8,271 bases of DNA from Methanoregulaceae archaeon (GTDB taxonomy: Archaea; Halobacteriota; Methanomicrobia; Methanomicrobiales; Methanospirillaceae), in the NCBI GenBank assembly GCA_028679325.1, contig JAJRBS010000210.1, forward strand, positions 1-8,271, read 5' to 3'. The translations under genes and the position numbers were made by a program. Numbering within the stretch: the first letter of the stretch is position 1; every line of letters begins with the position of its first letter. This document shows, piece after piece, positions 6,400 through 8,271 of this stretch. Below the pieces are notes generated by a model. That model saw only the letters and a program-made list of their open reading frames with translations. It was not told the origin of the DNA and did not search any database.

Positions 6400-6403
6400 G
6401 GTG
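6398..6403 (+). promoter_or_regulatory. Ribosome binding site that decides the mtrC start
   Basis: GAGGTG overlaps the mtrD stop TGA (6397-6399) and precedes ATG 6410 by 6 bases. The longer frame from GTG 6386 lies upstream of it and inside mtrD, so it is not chosen. Confidence 0.75.
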
Positions 6404-6409
6404 CGAAAA

Positions 6410-7258
6410 ATGACGGTAAAAGTTGAAAAAATCGAGGGTGGAATCCCCCACAATACCATCATGGTGGCTGGTCTCATTGCCTCCGTGATCCTGATCTACC
6501 TCACCTATGCCAATGTGCTAACCGGCACCGCCTACTTCTCATTCTTCGGCGGTCTGGCTACCGTTGCCGCCCTTGTATGGGGGAGCCACGCTATCAAGCA
6601 CCTGTGCAGCTATGGTATCGGAACCGGTGTACCATCGGCCGGAATGATCGCCTTCGGCTCCGGTGTGATAGCCATGCTCTTTGCAACGAAATATGGGGTG
6701 GCAGCACCGATAGTAGCTGTCATCGTCGCTGCCATCCTGGGAGCAATTTTCGGCTATCTGGCCAATAACGTCTTATCCATGAGGATTCCGGTCATGATCA
6801 TCTCCCTCATCGAGCTGTCTGTTATTGGGGCATTAACCCTGATGGGCTACGCAGCCATGATGACCGGATCCTTTAATCTGACCGCACTGACCACCGGGAG
6901 TATAGCCATTCTCGGAATGTCGCTCCCCAGTTACTATGTCTCCTTCATCGGAGGAGCACTCATAGCAACGGTCTTCATGCTCGGAGCCATCGCAATCCAG
7001 CATCCATTCAACGCCTGCCTTGGACCAAACTGGACCCAGGACCGGATGCTCACTCTCGCAGCAGAATGCGGTTTTCTCTCCATGATTGTGGCAGCGATCA
7101 TGTCCATGGCTCTTATCCCCATGGGTGCGGCGTTGATATCCCTTTTCGTGGCCGTCATCGGGTGGTATTATACCTACGCGAAGTACATCGAACTTTCCCG
7201 GCGGGACGCCGCCGCATGGCTTGATTCTAAGCCAATTCCCGATGTGGAGGGACAGTAG
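6410..7258 (+). CDS. mtrC: Tetrahydromethanopterin S-methyltransferase, subunit C
   Basis: The 282-residue product from ATG 6410 (MTVKVEKIEGG) is MtrC, the third multi-spanning membrane subunit of the methyltransferase. It is recognised by VWGSHAIKHLCSYGIGTGVPS at residues 56-76 (shared family pattern WG-A-A---SYG-GTGVPS) and by its place between mtrD and mtrB. Hydrophobic stretches near 17-37, 42-58, 77-92, 98-118, 127-151, 160-195, 218-236 and 238-257 suggest about eight membrane segments. The tail (259-282) is polar. MtrC is thought to join MtrD and MtrE in the Na+ pathway. Its TAG (7256-7258) directly abuts the mtrB ATG with no spacer. The start is set by GAGGTG at 6398; the longer GTG start would add eight residues encoded inside mtrD. 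Confidence 0.95.
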   Translation: MTVKVEKIEGGIPHNTIMVAGLIASVILIYLTYANVLTGTAYFSFFGGLATVAALVWGSHAIKHLCSYGIGTGVPSAGMIAFGSGVIAMLFATKYGVAAPIVAVIVAAILGAIFGYLANNVLSMRIPVMIISLIELSVIGALTLMGYAAMMTGSFNLTALTTGSIAILGMSLPSYYVSFIGGALIATVFMLGAIAIQHPFNACLGPNWTQDRMLTLAAECGFLSMIVAAIMSMALIPMGAALISLFVAVIGWYYTYAKYIELSRRDAAAWLDSKPIPDVEGQ

Positions 7259-7540
7259 ATGTACATTCAGGTTCTTCCCGAATTCGGTCTGGTTGCCGAT
7301 CCCATGATCGGGGTCATTACCACTGCAGGAGAGTCACTCGCGCCTGTCATCGAGAAAGTGGCAGAACTCGAGGCCATTGCAGACGACGTCGTCAATATGC
7401 TTTCCGGAAAAGGCAACTTCCTTGCCTCGTTCCCCGGAAGAGACCGCAATCTGCCAGTGGCCGGGGGGATGACCGCGTTCTGGTACGGGCTGGCCGTCGG
7501 GCTCTTCATCGCAGGAATATATGTGTTCCATCTGATTTGA
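7259..7540 (+). CDS. mtrB: Tetrahydromethanopterin S-methyltransferase, subunit B
   Basis: The 93-residue product is MtrB, a small subunit (usually about 100 residues) with a soluble N-terminal part and a single C-terminal membrane anchor. Here the N-terminal part (1-65) includes an acidic helix-like stretch around 31-47, and the hydrophobic segment is at about 71-91. GGAGGG at 7246-7251, inside the end of mtrC, precedes the ATG by 7 bases. The ATG immediately follows the mtrC stop. Its TGA (7538-7540) overlaps the mtrA ribosome binding site. MtrB accompanies the corrinoid subunit MtrA in the complex; its precise role is not known to me. Identity comes from length, anchor, sequence style and strict operon order. 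Confidence 0.93.
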   Translation: MYIQVLPEFGLVADPMIGVITTAGESLAPVIEKVAELEAIADDVVNMLSGKGNFLASFPGRDRNLPVAGGMTAFWYGLAVGLFIAGIYVFHLI

Positions 7541-7545
7541 GGTGA
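7539..7545 (+). promoter_or_regulatory. Ribosome binding site that decides the mtrA start
   Basis: GAGGTGA includes the last two bases of the mtrB stop TGA and lies 5 bases before ATG 7551. The in-frame GTG at 7542 is part of this site and so is not the start. Confidence 0.8.
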
Positions 7546-7550
7546 GAGAA

Positions 7551-8270
7551 ATGGCAGACAAGAAATCACCAGCCAGCGGGTGGCCGATCGTCCAGGGTGA
7601 CTTCCACTCGGGAGATGCCAACAGCCCGGTGGCCGTCATGACCTGCGGTTCCCACCTCGATGAGAAGGGGATCTGCGAGAAAGGCGCCGCGATCGCCGGG
7701 TCCTGCAAGACCGAAAACCTTGGTCTTGAGAAGGTCATCGCTAACATCATCTCCAACCCCAACATCCGTTTCCTCCTGCTCTGCGGGACCGAGGTGAAGG
7801 GTCACCTCGCCGGGCAGACCATGGTCGCCCTCCATAAAAACGGAGTGAAAGACGGGAGAGTCGTCGGGGCAGAGGGTGCTATTCCGTTCATCGAGAACCT
7901 TTCCGGTGACGCTATCAAGCGATTCCAGGAACAGGTCGAACTCGTCAACATCATGGAGGCAGAGGATCTCGGTGCTATCGGGAACAAGCTCGGCGAGCTC
8001 AAGGGCCGCGATCCCGGCGCATTCGCCGCCGACCCCATGATCATCGAGGTCAAGGAGGCCACCGGTGCCGAAGAGGCGGGCGGGGAAGTTCAGCCGATGT
8101 CCGGTGAACTGGCCCTGATTCACGCGAGAATGAAAGTGATCGAGAGAATGGTCACGGACATCGGGTACCGCGACAAATTCGCGGCCGGGGTCTATTCAGG
8201 CAAGGTTGAAGGGATCATGATCGGCCTGATCGTGTCATTTGCGCTTCTCGGTTTCGTGCTGATGGGGTGA
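7551..8270 (+). CDS. mtrA: Tetrahydromethanopterin S-methyltransferase, corrinoid subunit A
   Basis: The 239-residue protein (MADKKSPASGWPIVQGDFHS) is MtrA, which carries the corrinoid that accepts the methyl group from methyl-H4MPT and passes it to coenzyme M. The cytoplasmic corrinoid domain spans about residues 1-170, with LLLCGTEVKGHLAGQ at 75-89. His85 corresponds to the cobalt-ligating His84 of M. marburgensis MtrA. A linker rich in Glu and Gly (168-185) leads to a C-terminal membrane anchor at about 219-239 (MIGLIVSFALLGFVLMG). The cobalt-bound methyl transfer is coupled to Na+ export through MtrC-E. The start is ATG 7551, set by GAGGTGA. The TGA at 8268-8270 is followed by the last base of the window; GGTGAG at its end probably begins the ribosome binding site of mtrF outside the window. 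The gene is complete. Confidence 0.98.
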   Translation: MADKKSPASGWPIVQGDFHSGDANSPVAVMTCGSHLDEKGICEKGAAIAGSCKTENLGLEKVIANIISNPNIRFLLLCGTEVKGHLAGQTMVALHKNGVKDGRVVGAEGAIPFIENLSGDAIKRFQEQVELVNIMEAEDLGAIGNKLGELKGRDPGAFAADPMIIEVKEATGAEEAGGEVQPMSGELALIHARMKVIERMVTDIGYRDKFAAGVYSGKVEGIMIGLIVSFALLGFVLMG

Positions 8271-8271
8271 G

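Noticed and set aside
7566..8123. 185-codon minus-strand frame opposite mtrA
   Set aside because: Shadow of mtrA, which is certain from its corrinoid-binding segment.

Overview
The window is a methanogenesis locus from a methanogenic archaeon, with every confident gene on the + strand. The McrA sequence carries the canonical active-site and modification segments. It also has an insertion of about 8 residues relative to the Methanobacteriales protein. The gene set (mcrC-mcrG-mcrA, then mtrE-D-C-B-A) and the style of the proteins suggest Methanomicrobiales, in the general area of Methanoregula, Methanosphaerula, Methanolinea and Methanospirillum. The order-level guess rests on recall of protein sequences, not on a search. 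GC-rich, C-ending codon usage in mcrG, mcrA and the mtr genes, strong GGAGGTGA-like ribosome binding sites and TATA/poly-T signals all fit a highly expressed archaeal core-metabolism locus.

Layout: (1) positions 1-2919 hold the 3' end of the methyl-coenzyme M reductase operon: the C-terminal part of mcrC (cut by the window edge), complete mcrG and complete mcrA, tightly packed and followed by a T-tract terminator. (2) Positions 2946-4206 hold a separately promoted gene for a radical SAM/SPASM peptide- or protein-modifying enzyme, with less biased codon usage. (3) Positions 4207-4657 are a 451-base intergenic region. It carries the likely mtr promoter, a leader of roughly 110 bases with small hairpins, and a tiny open frame that stops right against mtrE. 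(4) Positions 4658-8270 hold mtrE, mtrD, mtrC, mtrB and mtrA of the Na+-translocating methyl-H4MPT:coenzyme M methyltransferase. The genes overlap or are separated by 0-10 bases, and the window ends right after mtrA, where mtrF would be expected.

Functionally, Mtr moves the methyl group from tetrahydromethanopterin to coenzyme M and pumps Na+. Mcr then reduces methyl-CoM with coenzyme B to methane. McrC belongs to the ATP-dependent Mcr activation machinery. The radical SAM/SPASM enzyme between the two operons is the least explained gene. It has all the cysteines for three [4Fe-4S] clusters, but a Tyr sits where anaerobic sulfatase maturases have the catalytic Asp. It is therefore a peptide- or protein-modifying enzyme of unknown substrate, and its position next to the heavily modified McrA makes McrA one candidate substrate (inference only).
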